Source: Chryseobacterium oryctis
Lineage (GTDB): Bacteria; Bacteroidota; Bacteroidia; Flavobacteriales; Weeksellaceae
Assembly (NCBI RefSeq): GCF_025971925.1
Contig: NZ_JAPDHV010000001.1
Span: 186,001-250,000, forward strand
DNA: 64,000 nucleotides
Direction: 5' to 3'
Positions 62,947 to 64,000 of this stretch are shown in pieces. The first letter of the stretch is position 1; the number at the start of each line of letters is the position of its first letter. Below the pieces are notes generated by a model, which ran no database searches, was not told the origin of the DNA, and saw only the letters and a list, made by a program, of their open reading frames with translations. Position numbers and translations under genes: made by a program.

Positions 62947-64000
62947 ATGAGAAAGAATTATAAAAATACATCATTACTAAGCCTTATTTTAATCACACTT
63001 TCAATATTTGCAAAGGCTCAAACTGATAGCACTGAAGCAGTAAGCATCTATGGATTTTATGCCTACTTCAGTTCACTAAAAAATGTCTCAACAGCGTCGG
63101 AACTTACCATTCAAGGAAACGCATCACACACTTCCACTGGTGTTCAACTCACTCCAAAAATTAAGTCTCAATTCGGAGGTTTATATATTGATAAAAGATC
63201 CGTCACATCTGTGAATGGTTTGCATGTAGAATTTGAATACGATATGAAAGGCGGCGTTCCAGAATCGGGAAAATATGGAGACGGATTATCATTTTTCCTA
63301 TATGACGGAGCAATTACCAATCCTGCAATAGGGGCTCGAGGAGCAGGATTAGGATATTCCTTCAATAGAGCAAATAATAAAAGTTCTGACAAAAGACAAG
63401 CAGGATTAACCGGAGCTTACCTAGGTATTGCTTTGGATCAGTTTGGTAATTTCAAACACAGACGTTTCCAAGGAGAATCCAGAATAAACGGAATTCCGCA
63501 GCAATGGGTGTGGGATATCTCCGAACCAAGTCACATAACATTAAGAGGAGCCAGAGGCAAATCTATTGATTCTAATAAAGGACAGGGTGACGGATTTACG
63601 GGATACCCTTTGCTAATAACCCAATCTACATTAGCTAATGGTTTCGGGAAAAAGCTAAATCCCAATAATGGAAATTTTGAAGACATAAATCTTGCTTCGC
63701 CCCCAAACTTCGAACTAAGAAACCAAAACAATGAATTCAGAAAAGTATACATGGATTTAATTCCACACTTTATCAACGGTACTACCACTGATGGATTTGA
63801 TATTAAAGTTTCTATTCAAAATGGAGAAAATACGTCTCCAATTGATGTAATCAATTATTATCATTACAAAACATCTGTTACTTACATTGAAAACGCAAAT
63901 CCTAAAACCACAGATTATAATGAGTCTGATGACACAGGTGATTCTACAACACATATTTTAAATGCAAATGTCCCTACAAAATTAAAATTAGGTTTTGCAG
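62947..64000 (+). CDS. Secreted L-type-lectin-like protein, cut by the window end
   Basis: My translation from ATG 62947 stays open for 351 codons to the end of the window. It has a signal peptide (MRKNYKNTSLLSLILITLSIFAKA). The mature part has KSQFGGLYIDKRS, GDGLSFFLYDGAITN and GAYLGIALDQFGNF, which are typical of L-type (legume-like) lectin domains with the Asp and Gly positions of the sugar or calcium site. A C-terminal T9SS tag may follow beyond the edge. Sugar binding is inferred. No stop codon is seen, so the true length is unknown. Confidence 0.7.
   Translation, partial: MRKNYKNTSLLSLILITLSIFAKAQTDSTEAVSIYGFYAYFSSLKNVSTASELTIQGNASHTSTGVQLTPKIKSQFGGLYIDKRSVTSVNGLHVEFEYDMKGGVPESGKYGDGLSFFLYDGAITNPAIGARGAGLGYSFNRANNKSSDKRQAGLTGAYLGIALDQFGNFKHRRFQGESRINGIPQQWVWDISEPSHITLRGARGKSIDSNKGQGDGFTGYPLLITQSTLANGFGKKLNPNNGNFEDINLASPPNFELRNQNNEFRKVYMDLIPHFINGTTTDGFDIKVSIQNGENTSPIDVINYYHYKTSVTYIENANPKTTDYNESDDTGDSTTHILNANVPTKLKLGFA

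Overview
The window reads as chromosomal DNA from a Flavobacteriia member, most likely Chryseobacterium or a close Weeksellaceae relative. The signs are AT-rich sequence with very AT-rich gaps, Bacteroidota-type promoters (TAnnTTTG near -7), a fused LpxC/FabZ, the type IX secretion regulator PorX, a T9SS C-terminal sorting domain, secreted proteins starting with a VGINT repeat, and a DUF6428-ArsC arsenic locus. I saw no tRNA, rRNA, CRISPR array, insertion sequence or prophage.

Layout. 1-11 kb holds housekeeping and metabolic genes: arginine decarboxylase, a lipoprotein tyrosine phosphatase without a normal start codon, thiamine pyrophosphokinase, cobalamin adenosyltransferase, DinB and YafY-type proteins, an ABC exporter, LptB with an unexpected C-terminal domain, an unknown beta-rich protein, and HemB. 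11-14 kb has a tiny T9SS-tail protein and a NatAB-type ABC transporter. 14-22 kb is a lipid A block on the minus strand: lpxD, lpxC/fabZ, lpxA, a secreted protein, efp, a 58-codon membrane protein, a second lpxD-like gene, sucD and an outer-membrane barrel. 22-31 kb carries an S41 peptidase, porX, exonuclease III, RlpA, two secreted surface proteins and rimO.

30.7-48.1 kb is one long minus-strand polysaccharide cluster of the Wzx/Wzy type: DegT aminotransferase, WbpM-like dehydratase, Wza, nucleotide-sugar dehydrogenase, Wzc, Wzx, WecB, a Wzy candidate, three glycosyltransferases, a WbpV-like reductase, a WbpL-like lipid-carrier transferase and RfbC. WbpM, WbpV and WbpL together suggest that a 6-deoxy-HexNAc (FucNAc or QuiNAc) starts the repeat unit on undecaprenyl phosphate. 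Wza and Wzc point to capsule export.

48-58.4 kb holds recX, glyA, an arsenic locus with two near-identical ArsR operators, a subclass B1 metallo-beta-lactamase lipoprotein, a GT39-type transferase and a MacAB-like ABC efflux operon. 58.4-62 kb is the nrdB-nrdA locus. It has DnaA-box matches upstream and a HEPN-like gene between the two reductase genes. The right edge has secreted surface proteins, the last an L-type-lectin-like protein cut by the window end.

Most of the window is ordinary chromosome. The points most worth a second look are the HEPN-like gene inside the nrd locus, the DnaA boxes upstream of nrdB, the Imm22-like tail on LptB, the paired ArsR operators, the B1 metallo-beta-lactamase, the phosphatase with a CTG in place of ATG, and the repeated ATGTTAA sites upstream of rlpA.
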